This document shows positions 32,508 to 45,239 of a stretch of 64,000 nucleotides of DNA, piece after piece. A program made the position numbers and the translations under genes. A model generated the notes under the pieces. The model was not told where the DNA came from and did no database searches. It saw only the letters and a list, made by a program, of their open reading frames with translations. The DNA is from Aquatica leii (Eukaryota; Arthropoda; Insecta; Coleoptera; Lampyridae): NCBI GenBank assembly GCA_035610365.1, contig CM069435.1:7342001-7406000 (forward strand), in the 5' to 3' direction. Numbering within the stretch: the first letter of the stretch is position 1; each line of letters opens with the position of its first letter.

Positions 32508-35369
32508 CTTTTTAAAATTAAAAAATTTAATATAGTAAAAACATTTTATTTTGTGCACGTTTTAAAAACTTATCCATTTTTCATATTTTTTCCAAAAATT
32601 TGTATTTTTAGTGTGCTTTTTTATAACGTTGTTTTTCTTTAAGGTCGGTTTAGCTGCATAATATTCTCATTGAATTGCACATTTTATGATAATATCTTTT
32701 TATGGTAATCTTCATATTTTATTACGGTTTTGCATATTTTGTTTCTAATAGAGCTTCGCCATTTACTTCAAATGAGAAATTTGCTACCGCAAACCGTTTG
32801 TCGTTTTGTATCAGTTTAAAGAATAATGCTGAAGCTGTGGTTGTAGTAAACAAAACTCGACGAATAAACTTAAAGCAATATATTTAGAATATTTTAATAA
32901 GTTAAACGTTTGGGTATAATAAATATTGGTCGATGAGGTTCTTATTACAAAACGAATTTGCTAAGTTTTAATGCAAATATTAAACACAATTTCATTTGGG
33001 ACGTAATAAATCTAAAAAGTTATTTTTGCGTTGTAATTACCAAACTTTTGCTTGTTTATTGTCGTTATCTTTTTTGAGTTTGCGGTAATGAAAACGGTTT
33101 ATTCATTCGATAAAGGCATTAGATGATAAGTGTGGAAGCGAGTCGATTGAATTTTTCAATATTTAGTTTGATAAGTTGGATTTGCTTAATGCAACCGCAG
33201 AAACATGTTTAACAAAAAGCGATACCCTTAAGCAAATTTAATTTACTCTTAATATTTTATTTAATTCGACTGATAGAGAGTCTGAGGAAATTATTCTGTT
33301 CGTGTCTAGGTTCATTTCTACATGAGCAAGCACAAAGAGGGTAATTCTTTCGAAAGAATAATTTCATTCTAGACGAAGCCATTCTCAATTAGCTTCCTGA
33401 CTAAAGGTGCTTATAATTTACCAGAACTAAAACTCTATAACAACGCTGGCGAAGATTTACGTTCTCATTTGGCACAATTGAAATCAATTCCGATTGCAAC
33501 TTGGATTCGTTAGTTGGAAGAGGATTTGAATTTCTGGGTCTTGAAAATAAAAGCTTCGAATACAATACAAAGGCGGCGGTGTGTATGTAAACGTCATACT
33601 GCGAGGCCCGAAGCGGTATCAAGATACTCCCTCTGCTCGTTATGTTATTACGCAGGAAAAAATGCAACGTGTTACCAGCACATGTAATTGCATTTCAGTA
33701 CCCTCGTCTAGACGGTCAAACTATTGGACGCCACGAAGAGATTAATGTACTCCCTCTATAGTACTTACTTTGCGAGTTTACATGCAGCTTTGAATTATTC
33801 AAGTCATCTTTCGCATGAATTCATTAGTAGATGGTATTATATGCAATGTATTTTACAAGTTGAAACTGTTTTTGAATTGCCATTAATAATGATGAGATGA
33901 CTTCGAATTGTATGCTTGCATGACTGCGAGTCTTACAATCAAAGAAAATCGTGTACGTATTTTATTACGATTTATATACATGCAAATTGGTGCATCTTTT
34001 AGATCAAACGTTCAATAAACATACCTTAAACGTAAACTTTACGTCGCGTATTACTACTAAATCGTTTCTTTTCAGTCTTCGTTAAATTTAATTTTACAAC
34101 AGTAGCTGAAAAGTTGTGTAGGTTCGAAAACTGTTTCCTGCTAAACAACACGACCGACAACATATTTAATCTAAACTTTACGTATTTACTTTGCGTCGTG
34201 CACGATATACCATTATGCTTAGAAAATGCAATAAACCGTGTTTTGTTCACGTTATCCGTACAGGAAAAATTAATTATCGACTAAACAACATTTTCGACAG
34301 GTTTTAATCGTCTTAAAATTATTAAAATAGTATAAACTCCAATTTGTTTGCATACATTTGTAATACTGAAAGCTTTTTCGTTGTGAAGTGCTAGTCTTCT
34401 AACTTATTTTTCAGATATTGTGAAATACGAACTTTAATTAAATGAACAAAAAAGCAATATATGTACAAAAAATATATACTGCTTTAGTCAATGCTTAAAA
34501 AACAAACTAATAATGGAATTAATTTTCAATATAATGAATCTCAATTTTTTATTTTTGTGTTTTTGTAACTAACTAGAGTTGATTAATGTTCATATTGTTT
34601 GTTTGGTAGTATAGATTAATTGCAATACAATTTATTTTTGTTTAAAAAAAAATAATAACATTTATTGCGTTGATCATCAATCACATCAGAAAGTAAACAC
34701 TAACTAAACAACATTCTGATAATGCCTAAGGTGACGTTATTTTTCATGGATTAGGATTATTTGTGGCATTCATTTCCTAGTATTTTGATTTTACTTGTTT
34801 TATTTTTTGCGTTAGAGACCTTTTGCGAGATCAATAGACGACCAATCTGTTATTATACTCACAACTCACTTTAACTACGTTTAGAAACTTTGTATTTGTA
34901 ATAGTCAACTGCAATTGCTTTACCAAGAACTGATTGAAAAAAAAATGTAGGCGTAACATGGTAACAATAGATTTTATTATTTATATTTTAATATTATAAC
35001 GAATTTTAAAACTAATTTATTTATAACGAAATATTTACACGTTTGTACAGGTAACTAATTAAATCTAAAGATATTTAAAAAAAAACACACTAATTTATAT
35101 ATTACAATTACTCAAAAAAATGTCAGCGGATAACTTCTGTTTATCTAAAACTGATACTTGTTTACGTTAAAGGCATGTACGCTTAAACTCCGTTATATTT
35201 ATAATTGTAAATAATTCAATGCCTTTCCCATATATTTCTTTTTTATTTATTAATTATTTACGGCTACAAGTTTAAACCTAACGGCCTCTAAAATTATCAA
35301 CTTAATAGTAAAATCTAAACCTTAAAATTCTTAATATACTTACAATTAATAAATAAATTAAAAAATTTA
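32508..35369. other. Spacer without a recognised gene
   Basis: AT-rich at both sides. About 33080-34260 is less AT-rich, but its frames on both strands are short and match no family by eye. No element ends were seen. Confidence 0.45.
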
Positions 35370-37235
35370 AATTAAACAGTTTATGTCAAAATGACAATAT
35401 AAATTAAACAACATTTTTACCAGAAAGGTGTATAAAATGATAATATTATTAAGAAAAAAATTAAATAAAAATAGAAATAATTTAAATAAAAACAAAAATG
35501 TTATTTAAGAAAAAGAAAATAATTTTCAAAATTAACAATTTCATTTAAACATGCATCTGGTTCTAAGTTTTTATGCTTAACAATTTTTTTTATCTCCAAA
35601 AAATTTAATTTTAGACTTTTATTGCAAAATGAAGAATTTTGTAGTTACTTTTATAATCCAAACAGTGGTTATATTCTAATATATGATTAGCGAAAGAAGA
35701 TTTATTATATAAATTAATACCAACATTATTGTTTTTAATGTAAGAAAAATGTTCTGCTATTCTTGTTCAAAATTTATGGTCGGTTTGTCCAATTTAAAAA
35801 GAGTTACAGCTACCACATTTTAATTTGTAAACACCAGATTTATTCAGAATATCAACTTTATCTTTACTATTGACAAGTAAAAAATTTAAATTAAATTTAG
35901 ATGAAAAAGAAATATTAATATTATGCTTTTTAAGAAACTTTGAAATTGAAAAGAAGAGCGACCAATGTAAAGAAGAGAAAAATATGTCTTTTAAATGTTA
36001 TCTGAAAGTGGAGTAAGAGTTGAAATGTTTTTAATATTAATGGAATTAAAAATTTTTTTTTTTTGATCATATCTAAAGGATAATTATTATTATTTGCTAA
36101 ATTATAAGTAATGTTAAGTTCTTTATTAAAATTAAATTTATCAAGAGGTAATTTGTATAAACGATTAAAAAAGAATCTAAAAGATGACATTTTGTGTGAA
36201 AAAGGATGAAAAGAAGAAAAAGGAATGACATGATCAGTAGTAGTACTTTTACGATGAATACCAATTTTGACAGAATTATTAACTCTATTTAAAGATAAGT
36301 CTAGAAAATTAAGAACGTTATTAGATTCTTTTTCAAAAGTGAATTTAATGTTAGGATGTAATGAATTTAAAATATTAAAACAAAAGTCTAAGTCATAATT
36401 ATTACCTTTAAATACAACCAAAATATCGTCGACATATCTTTTATAGTAAATAAAATGTTTTTTTAATTAAATTATTCAAAAAAAGGTTCTTAATTTCTAA
36501 GTTAGTAAAGAAAATTTCAGCCAGTATAGGTGAAAGATTGTTACCCATAGACAGACCTGTTTTTAGAATATAACTTTGATTATTAAAATTGAAAAAATTT
36601 TGATTTAAACATAATTTTAGACAATCAGATACAAATTCGCAAATATAATCAGGAAGGCTAGATTTAAATAATTGTTCATTAACAATATTTTGGCATTCTA
36701 TAAAAGGAATGCTTAGAAAAAGATTAACAATATCAAAAGATATAAAAAAAACAATTTGTATCTAAAGTTAAATCAACTAATTCATCAGCTAGTGATTGTG
36801 AATTAGAAATAGAAAAAGGAAATTGAAAGTTAAGGTAAGAACGTAAAGTTTAATTTAACCAAGATGAAATTTTAGAAACAGGAGTGTTATAAAAAGAAAC
36901 AATATGCCTAATAGGATTGTTTAGTTTATGAATTTTTGGAAGGCCATATAGAAGAAGTAAAGAAGGGTTCATTAATAGTAAATTATAATGTTTAGTATTA
37001 AAAATTCAGACAAAATATCTTTGTTCGTGTTAATGAAATCTTTAACTTTGTTGGAGAATATAAGAAAATTTATATTAGTATTTTGAAAATACAAAGTAAT
37101 ATTTTTTAACTTTTGGTTACAAATAGCTCTAACATAGTTAGAATCAATAAATATTTGAAGTTTTATGTAAAATGCATTCTAAATCAATTTTGAATTCATC
37201 TAAAAGCTTAGTATTAAGAGTATTATTAAAAACAT
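35370..37235 (-). mobile_element. Penelope-like copy E1, minus strand, inverted to E3
   Basis: Reads leftward from about 37235 (KIDLECILHKT) through LLLYGLPKIHKLNNP near 36930, SLADELVDLTLDT near 36780, GLSMGNNLSPILAEIF near 36530, then VVFKGNNYDLDF at 36410, HRKSTTTDHVIPFSSFHPF near 36230 and GIY-YIG debris near 35800-35850. It reaches the tail CLNEIVNFENYFLFLK near 35530 and a 3' noncoding end near 35370. It is very close to the plus-strand copy at 37776-39890 but has more frame breaks. The RT N-terminus is absent, so it is a 5'-truncated inverted copy. Confidence 0.85.
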
Positions 37236-37775
37236 TTCAACTCTTACTCCACTTTCAGATAACATTAAAAAGACATATTTTTCTCTTCCTTACATTGGTC
37301 GCTCTTTTTAATTTACAAATTAAATTGTGGTAGCTGTAACTCTTTGTATATTAGACGAACCGGTCGTAAATTTCGAACAAGAATAGCAAAACATTTTTCT
37401 TACATTAAAAACAATAATGTTGGTATTAATTTAAATAATAAATCTTCTTTTGCTAATCATATATTAGAATATAACCATTGTTTTGATTATAAAAGTAACT
37501 ACAAAATTCTTCATATTTGCAATAAAAGTCTAAAATTAAATTTTTTGGAGATAAAATAAATTGTTAAGCATAAAAACTTAGAACCAGATGCATGTTTAAA
37601 TGAAATTGTTAATTTTGAAAATTATTTTCTTTTTCTTAAATAACATTTTTGTTTTTATTTAAATTATTTTTATTTTTATTTAATTTTCTTGTTAATAATA
37701 TCATTATTTTAAATACCTTTCTCGTAAAAATTTTGTGTAATTTATATTTTCATTTTGACATAAACTAAAAAAGTT
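37236..37775 (+). mobile_element. Penelope-like 3' fragment E2, tandem to E3
   Basis: Starts within the linker (KTYFSLPYIG near 37270), has a degenerate GIY-YIG (CNSLYIRRTGRKFRTRIAKH, 37323-37397), then SSFANHILEYNHCFDYKSN and the C-terminal tail to about 37640. The 3' noncoding end (CATTTTGACATAAACT) stops near 37770, exactly where the full-length copy E3 begins. This head-to-tail order is usual in PLEs. Confidence 0.8.
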
Positions 37776-39890
37776 TTTGAATTCGGTTCTTAACTTTTTA
37801 CTAAACTTAATTCAAAAATTAAAAAAGTAATACAAAATAAATTATCTTTTAATTCACATTTACAAACACAACCTGTATTTTAGTCAGGTTCCAGACTTCA
37901 CCTTTTATAATAGATTAATTAATTTAAGTACGTCAAAATTGGAAAAAGATGAGATTAAGTTTCTTAGTCTCAAACACAATAATAATAATCATAATACTAA
38001 GCTTTTAGCTGTATTCAAAATTGATTTAGAATGCATTTTACATAAAACTTCAAACTTTATTGATTCTAATTATGTTAGAGATATTTGTAAACAAAAATTA
38101 AAAAATATTACTTTGTCTCACGGAAAATTTAACAATAAAATATTAAATGCTAAAACCAAAGACATAATCTAATATTTACTAAAGCTGATAAAGGTAATAC
38201 TTTAGTTATAATGAACAAAACTGATTATATTGATAAAGTTAATAACATTCTTGACTCTGATGATTTTCAAAATACTAATATAAATTTTCTTTTATTCTCC
38301 AACAAAGTTAAAAATTTCATTAACACGAACAAAGATATTTTGTCTGAATTTTTTAATACCCAACATTATAATTTACTATTAATGAACCCTTCTTTACCTC
38401 TTCTATATGGCCTTCCAAAAATTCATAAACTAAACAATCCTATTAGACCTATTGTTTCTTTTTATAACGCTCCTGTTTCTAAAATTTCATCTTGGTTAAA
38501 TCAAACTTTACGTTCTTACCTTAACTTTCAATTTCCTTTTTCTATTTCTAATTCACAATCACTAGCTGATGAATTAGTTGATTTAACTTTAGATACACAT
38601 TGTTTTTTTTATATCTTTTGATATTGTTAATCTTTTTCCAAGCATTCCTTTTATAGAATGCGAAAATATTGTTAATGAACATCTATTTGAATCTTACCTT
38701 TCTGATCATATTTGCGAATTTTTATCTGATTGTCTAAAATTATGTTTAAATCAAATTTTTTTAAATTTTAATAATCAAACTTATATTCAAAAAACAGGTC
38801 TGCTTATGGGTAACAATCTTTCACCTATACTGGCAGAAATTTTCCTTACTAACTTAGAAATTAAGAACCTTTTTTTGAATAATTTAATTAAGAAACATTT
38901 TATTTACTATAAAAGATATGTTGACGATAGTTTGGTTGTATTTAAAGGTAATAATTATGACTTAGACTTTTGTTTTAATATTCTAAATTTATTACATCCT
39001 AACATTAAATTCACTTTTGAAAAAGAATCTAATAACGTTGTTAATTTTCTAGACTTATCTTTAAATAGAGTTAATAATTCTGTCAAAATTGGTATTCATC
39101 GTAAAAATACTACTACTGATCATGTCATTCCTTTTTCTTCTTTTCATCCTTTTTCACACAGAATGTCATCTTTTGGATTCTTTTTTAATCGTTTATACAA
39201 ATTACCTCTTGATAAATTTAATTTTAATAAAGAACTTAACATTATTTATAATTTAGCAAATAATAATTATCCTTTAGATATGATCAAAAAACTTCAAAAT
39301 AAATTTTTTAATTCCATTAATATTAAAAACATTTCAACTCCTACTCCACTTTCAGATACCATTAAAAAGACATATTTTTCTCTTCCTTACATTGGTCGCT
39401 CTTCTTTTCAATTTCAAAATGTATTTAAAAAGCATAATATTAATATTTCTTTTTCATCTAAATTTAATTTAAAATCTTTACTTGTCAATAGTAAAGATAA
39501 AGTTGCTATTCTGAATAAATCTGGTGTTTCCAAATTAAAATGTGGTACCTGTAACTCTTTTTATATTGGACAAATCGCCCGTAAGTTTCAAACAAGAATA
39601 GCAGAACGTTTTTCTTACATTAAAAACAATAATGTTGGTATTAATTTATGTAATAAATCTGCTTTTGCTAATCATATATTAGAATATAACCACTCTTTTG
39701 ATTATAAAAGTAACTACAAAATTCTTCATATTTACAATAAAAGTCTAAAATTAAATTTTTTGGAGATAAAAAAAATTGTTAAGCATAAAAACTTAACACC
39801 AGATGCATGTTTAAATGAAATTGTTAATTTTAAAAATTATTTTCTTTTTCTTAAATAACATTTTTGTTTTTATTTAAACACACACATTAA
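37776..39890 (+). mobile_element. Penelope-like element E3, nearly full-length ORF
   Basis: The longest PLE in the window, with all domains present in order and few breaks. It directly follows the tandem fragment E2, and copy E1 faces it in inverted orientation. The last bases (TTTGTTTTTATTTAAA) are shorter than in E1 and E2, so the 3' noncoding tail is truncated at about 39885. Confidence 0.85.
37810..39858 (+). pseudogene. PLE reverse transcriptase with GIY-YIG endonuclease (E3), almost intact
   Basis: N-terminal coding (KLNSKIKKVIQNKLSFNSH) starts near 37810. Then FTKADKGNTLVIMNKTDYID near 38180-38235 (PLE N-terminal RT block), LLYGLPKIHKLNNPIRPIVS near 38400-38460, motif A SFDIVNLFPSIPF near 38620-38655, motif B GLLMGNNLSPILAEIF near 38800-38845, motif C YYKRYVDDSLVVFKG near 38905-38950 (YVDD intact), LNRVNNSVKIGIHRK, and HPFSHRM. 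The nuclease reads SGVSKLKCGTCNSFYIGQI near 39525-39580; the usual GVYK is GVSK, so the first Tyr of GIY-YIG is lost. Arg (RKFQTR) remains. About three frame breaks (around 37880, 38170 and 38620) interrupt the upstream half. The last 350 codons (38806-39858) are open. A TTTTTTTT run sits at one break. Confidence 0.85.
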
Positions 39891-39939
39891 TCACTTATTT
39901 ATTTAAACTTCTCCTTAATACTTCTGACTTCGAAAAACT

Positions 39940-40260
39940 GTCTTATGATTCTTTTTGTGTTTTTATATATTTCTGTTGCCTCTCTTCAGAATTTTCTACA
40001 TCCTTTGGTAAACGTTCTGAAAGTTGATAATAATTTCGCGAACGTTTTACTATTAAAAATATGGTTAATGTTGCTTAGAAGGACCAACAATTTTCCAGAA
40101 ATGTTGCAACACAGTATTTGCGCTCTTGTCTTAATTAATACAGTCTACTACCCTGTGCTCGATTGTGGCATGTTGTTTTCTAAAACCAAATTGATTAATT
40201 TGGAAGAATATGGTTGTCCAGTAAGATCCAGTAAGTTTTTTGAGGAGCATTTTGGTGAAC
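39940..40260 (-). pseudogene. Jockey-type LINE RT fragment
   Basis: Minus-strand pieces include NQFGFRKQHATIEHRVVDCI near 40130-40200, the RT block before motif A in jockey-group LINEs ('..QFGFR..H.T..Q..R.V..I'). A degraded KSANTVLQHFWKIV follows at the motif A position. Nothing of the catalytic YADD is recognisable. It is probably a piece of the same LINE as 41890-43260, separated by unrelated sequence. Confidence 0.5.
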
Positions 40261-40599
40261 ACTTTCTATAGCACTGGAAACAGGCTGATCGGCCGGTAGG
40301 TTGCTGGTTGGTCCAAAGGTTTTCCTGGTTTTAAGATTATGATTGTAATTGCTACTGTTCATTAATCAAAAAAGTTGCAAAAGCGTTGATGAAGAAGGTT
40401 TGAAATTGATAGAATTTTTGGCAGCTGTTTGGATATGGCCAGTAATTAAGTCATGGACCGGTGCTTTTTGCAGATTTAGGTTTGTATGAATGGTGGTTTG
40501 CACATGGGAAGGTTTTGAAAGATTTTATTGGTAGATTCATTTGATACAGGGTTTCTAAGAAGTTTTAGATTTCGTCATCAGTATCTGCTCCTGTCGGAA

Positions 40600-41750
40600 A
40601 TGATGTCAACACCTTCACTTAATGTTCTGGAAATGTCTGCGTTTTCTTTCTGTCGTGTTTTGCCGATGAATTGTTGGGAGTGCGGATAAGTGCATTATGT
40701 TCTTGGACATTTTGAATGCAAAAATCGCATAAGAACGGTTTAAGTTCAGCGATAGCTTGATTTGCGGTTTTTTTGCAATTTGGGTGCCGCGTCGCGTTGT
40801 TTGCTGTCTCTTGCGTAGTCTTCATTTTTCCGCGATTTTGCGCTTGAGATAATAGGAAAGTTTGTTGCAGTGATGTGGTTTGTTGCGCTGGTTTTATTGT
40901 AACAAAAAAATAAGCGACGGCTAACACAGTTTTCCCGGAGAGGGGCCGCAGGCTTTGTGATGCTAAATTATAAATTAAAAATAGAAAGGCGCCAAAACGA
41001 CGAAAGAAATTAAATCATTGAGATATCGTTTAACTCGACCCGCAGCTGTAAACGAAAAAATAACACAACAGAAGTGAAAATACAAAATATATATTTATTG
41101 TATCACATAAGTAGTTGAGGAGAACGAAGACAGTACATAACTATCGTTATATAAACGTTGCAAACAATATTACATGGGTTGATATCACAGGCCAAGTTTA
41201 AGTTACGCCCTTTGACTGGGCAAAACGCCGCACATCAAAGTGCCTTAATCGATCTAACTTTTACATTCAACGAAGGAATGACTTTAGTAAGTGAAATTAC
41301 AAGAGTACGAAAATAGTACGAAAGTATATAGAATCAAAGCACACCCGATAAGTATGTGACCCGCAAAAGAGTTTAACATTAATTGAGATTACAACCTAAT
41401 ATGTACGTGTGGCCATTCCAATAATCGACATGACTAACGAAGTAAAATAGAAAATGCAATACTTACAGTTGTGTATTATCTAGTAGGGAATTCCGTACTA
41501 GTATGAACTAAAACGTAATATGCAATTTGACACAAAGCGTATATACGGAGTTAGCACAAGTAATTTGATTTAATGCATACGATATTTGACGTAAAAGAAT
41601 GCGCCGAGCTTCCCTCTAATTAGCTTCGCACTACTGTAAGTATTTCTTTTCATAAAGTGGTGTTCAACCCTTAGCCTTCAGCGACCTGACGTCATGAAAA
41701 CCTTTTGACAGTCACTAATAAGGTTACAGATGGAGGGTGGCAACCCACTC
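40600..41750 (-). other. Unassigned insert, possibly LTR-retroelement end and leader
   Basis: On the minus strand an AATAAA near 41100 is followed by a TTTACA-type end near 41050 and TTGGCGCC near 40990, and a 102-codon frame runs from 40927 to 40619 (MKTTQETANNATRH is part of it). An LTR followed by a primer-binding site would look like this, but I found no second LTR and no Pol, so the call is weak. It separates two pieces of jockey-type LINE. Base composition is more balanced than the flanks. Confidence 0.3.
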
Positions 41751-41889
41751 AACAATACGTAGAATTCGTCCACATATTCACGTAGAATAACGGGAAACAA
41801 TTTAATAATGAAAGTCTTGTTGGGCCTAGAAATACCGCTGACGTTAACGGGAAATAAAATCGTTTGACAACCGTCTACAAATTTTATGC

Positions 41890-43260
41890 TCGAAAAATTT
41901 TAACCTACCAACTTTTTAACATAACAGGTTGACAAGGTCAGGTGTGGCCTGATGAGCTGCTGTTTGTACGACCTGTGTAAAATGCGACACTGCATCTTCT
42001 AAGTCTTGTGGAAATTTTAGTGGAATGTCCTTATTTAAAGTGTTTTAAACTAGGTTTCTGAAAAGAGTCCAATCCGTCCTATTGTTGATTAGTGTGGGTG
42101 TTTTCTTTTTGAAGAGAGCTGTTGTGCCCACTGTGACTATTAGATGTAAGCGGTCAGTTGAGAGATTAAAACAGAAACTAATGTTTAGAAGGTTTTAATT
42201 TACGTTTTTAACTAGACAGAGATCGAGCAGATCTGGTTGTTTAGTACGGTCGATCATCGGTCAGTATCTCGGTACGCTTGTAGATAGTGGTTGTGATCCC
42301 AGGTTATGTACAGTCTTGAGCATTTCTCTACCTTTTGTGGTGTTTAGTCTGGATTTCTAGTACACATACTTTACATTATAATCGCCTAGAAGATTGTTGT
42401 CTAGTGTTCAGATTCCCAGTGAACATGCATTATAATGGCCGCCGCAGATAAATCTATTGCCTAGTGTTCGGAAATAGTGTTCGTAAGTTTCCTGTTTGTT
42501 GTTGTGTGGTGGTAACTGCTGATAAAGAAAGAGGTCTTATCCATTTTTCAACGACTATACATGAGGCTTGAAATTGAGATTGGTTATATTTGGGTAGTTC
42601 GTAATGCGCGATTTTGGTCTTAATGAGTATGGCGGTGTCATATAGGTGTTGTGTTAGATATAGTAAAAATCCTGGTAGTTTTAGATAGCTACGATCGGTA
42701 AAATGTGGTTTTGAGATAATATATCTAAACAGTGATGAGCAATAAAAGCTGTGAGTTTACCTCAGTGATTTATTAACCTATTATCGTTCCAGACAGCTAT
42801 CTTATTGTGGTGGTCCCTTAGTTGCTCTAGTTACGATTGTGGTTAGCAGGTTCATCATTGTGCACATTTGTGTCATGAATTTTTTAAATAATTTTTTTAA
42901 GTCAGCTAGGTGAGTAGAGTTGTTTGGTTTTCTGTTGGAAAGTGTTGATTGTAACTTGAGCATAGCAGTCGCCTGGTTGGTATACTTTTAGGAGAGGAAT
43001 TAATTTTGGCGAAAAGAAAGTTTTTTGATAAAGGTTTTTGTAAACAAAACATTTTTTGTAACAGGCAGGATGATTTCTTTTGCAATTTACGCAGGTAACA
43101 TCTTTGAATTTTGTTGTGTGCTGGCATTGTAAGTGAAATGAATGCCAATGCTGAGTGTTCTTTTCCAAAAGTTCTTTGTATGGTCGTGTTTTCGACATCT
43201 GGAGCATTGTAGAATTGCATTTCTTGTGGAAGATTTCCTTTTTCTCTCATTCGTGCAATA
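41890..43260 (-). pseudogene. Jockey-clade LINE remnant (end of ORF1, endonuclease)
   Basis: Near 43080-43150 the minus strand has CVNCKRNHPACYKKC and VYKNLYQKT, the last Gag knuckle and tail of jockey-type ORF1 ('C..C.GNHPA.Y.GC.VYK'). Downstream the endonuclease follows: HHCLDIL near 42750, LGNRFICGGHYNA near 42440 (usual GNRFIAGGDYNAK; the Asp is His), LNTTKGREMLKTV near 42340, DLLDLCLVKNV near 42230, NISFCFNLSTDRLHLIV near 42170 and NRTDWTLFRNL near 42070. EDAVSHFTQVVQTAAHQATP near 41960 ends it. Frames change many times. The RT that should follow is replaced by the unassigned 40600-41750 segment. Confidence 0.75.
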
Positions 43261-43269
43261 TTTTTAAGT

Positions 43270-44440
43270 AGGGTAAATCGGTTGCGAGGGTTTAATCAAT
43301 ATCTCGTTTTTGATGCCGACTACTTGCCATTCTGTATCTTGTCTTGGGATGTTAATTGCTGGTTGGGAAAAAAATGTCCAGTAGTCTGTAGTTGACAATC
43401 TGTTTCAAAAAAGATGTTGCGAGAATGTGTTATTTATGTTTGGCTGGGTATAATAATAATTTGAATGAGAACATTGCATTTGTTCAGTCTGATCTGTTAG
43501 CAGCACTTGGCTGCGATTTTGTTTAGAGAATTAATAAATTATTGGTTGGAGCCTATTAGTTGGACCTATTGTTTGCCTATAATAAAATTTGTTATCGAAA
43601 ATAACATATTAAATAATATTCATAATTAAATAATTGAGACACAGTAAAGGCAATATAATCCACGCTACTAATAATATGATTAATACATGATATCGAATGA
43701 AACATTAGTAAAATCAACTAATAATCAAATTCAATAAGATCCTGCACTGTGGTTTATGGCATTCACAAATTGAGTGCGGCAACTATACATAGACAGAGGC
43801 CAAATTATTTCAGACCGAACTACCCAATGGGGAGAAATATCCACTTTTTACAAAACTTTTTAGTATTGACAGTAATGAAAATGAAAATGTATTCAGATAA
43901 ACAGGCGTTTCTCACTGGAAAAACTAAAGAATATCAAAAAAATATGTTAAGTTCGACTTGTACAAAAAATAAAACAATGAACATGGATAAGGGAATGGAA
44001 ATGCTGTTAATAACAGAAACTTTATACTGTAAATATGTTTTGTGTTCCTAAGAATAACATCCATTAATTACAAATCATTTTGAAACAACAGATTTGCTTT
44101 ATTTGTTTCGTAAGTAACATCCACATGTTCTGTTGCAGCTTCAAAGAAAAACGTTCATATACCAACACTGTATTTGTCAATAAGACGATGTTGTTAACGA
44201 TTCAGGTTTTGGTATATATAGATTTTTTTTATTTACTATTTGGGAAATTTTGCAAATCTTCAAATTAATACAGCTCATTCATATTAAGTTTTACATAAAA
44301 TTGATATATTAAACAAAATAAAGTAGTAAATGATTTGAGATTAATTAAAATTGAATGTATTTAACGCACGTAAATTATACTCATCATTTTTCTAAACACA
44401 GATGAATAACTAAAAGTCAAAGATTATATAATAGTAACAC
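43270..44440. other. Spacer without a recognised gene
   Basis: A 100-codon plus-strand frame at 43749-44051 has no recognisable domain and is probably chance. Otherwise AT-rich. Confidence 0.4.
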
Positions 44441-44449
44441 TTATAACTT

Positions 44450-45235
44450 GTAGTATAAATGCTGACAAATTTTTTGTACATGCAACAAATTTTGATTTAA
44501 ATTTTTTCACGTAGAGAACATCATTAATTGTGGCAGTTTTGGCATTTTCTAATACAACATCAAGTAAACCAATTTCAGACGCAAACAATTTTTCATTATT
44601 TTTAAGAACAAATATATCAGTAACATAACTTAGTTTACTTACTTTTTTTAAGTTTCTTATTTACTATATGATCAGTTGCTCCTTAGTTAACTATCAACAT
44701 AACTTTATTTTAGAATACATTCGCAGTAACTTTGCATATTCCTGAAGTCATAAAAGAAATTAGGTTTTTTCTTTTTCTTGATTTTCAAGATTTGCTTGTT
44801 TCTTAACATGGCAGTCGACATGCTTGTGACTCAACTTTTTACAATTATAATAGGCAAACTTAAAATTTGTTTTTTGGCACTAAAGTGAAACAATTTATTT
44901 TGTATTTGTGGAAAATGGAAAACTCAAGTTACTTTCATTTTGATTTAGCTTTTTCTTTTTTGATCCAACAACTTTAATTTAACAAACTCGAGAGTGATCT
45001 TATCTGGTAAAAACGCGGCTCAAACAATGGAGGTAACAACAAAAGTAGATGACACACAATATCAGCTTCCTCCAGTTTTGAGCCAACCGATTTTGATTCA
45101 CAAACTATCTCTTCAACAATTGTTTTTTAAACAACTCACCAGCAGGTAGCTTTATCGTGAGTAATTCTTAAAAATAGCTGACTGGCAATAGTACGTGGTA
45201 AACCTAACCAGTTGAGGTCTTTGAATTGTTTTGAT
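44450..45235 (-). mobile_element. Ty1/copia LTR-retrotransposon fossil (Gag and protease region)
   Basis: Minus-strand pieces in copia order: a Gag stretch (SKLEEADIVCHLLLLLPP near 45060), a CCHC knuckle (YNCKKLSHKHVDCH near 44820), and the segment after the protease active site (FVLKNNEKLFASEIGLLDVV, then TINDVLYVKKFKSK near 44520). No LTR, integrase or RT is present in the window. It is heavily broken and old. piggyBac-3 sits at its upstream side, inserted at a TTAA inside the Gag coding part. Confidence 0.7.
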
Positions 45236-45239
45236 TTAA

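Noticed and set aside
33080-34260. Less AT-rich stretch that might hide a gene
   Set aside because: Frames on both strands are short and match nothing I know; no splice-supported chain could be built by eye.
43749-44051. 100-codon open frame on the plus strand
   Set aside because: No recognisable domain, odd composition, no neighbours; likely chance.
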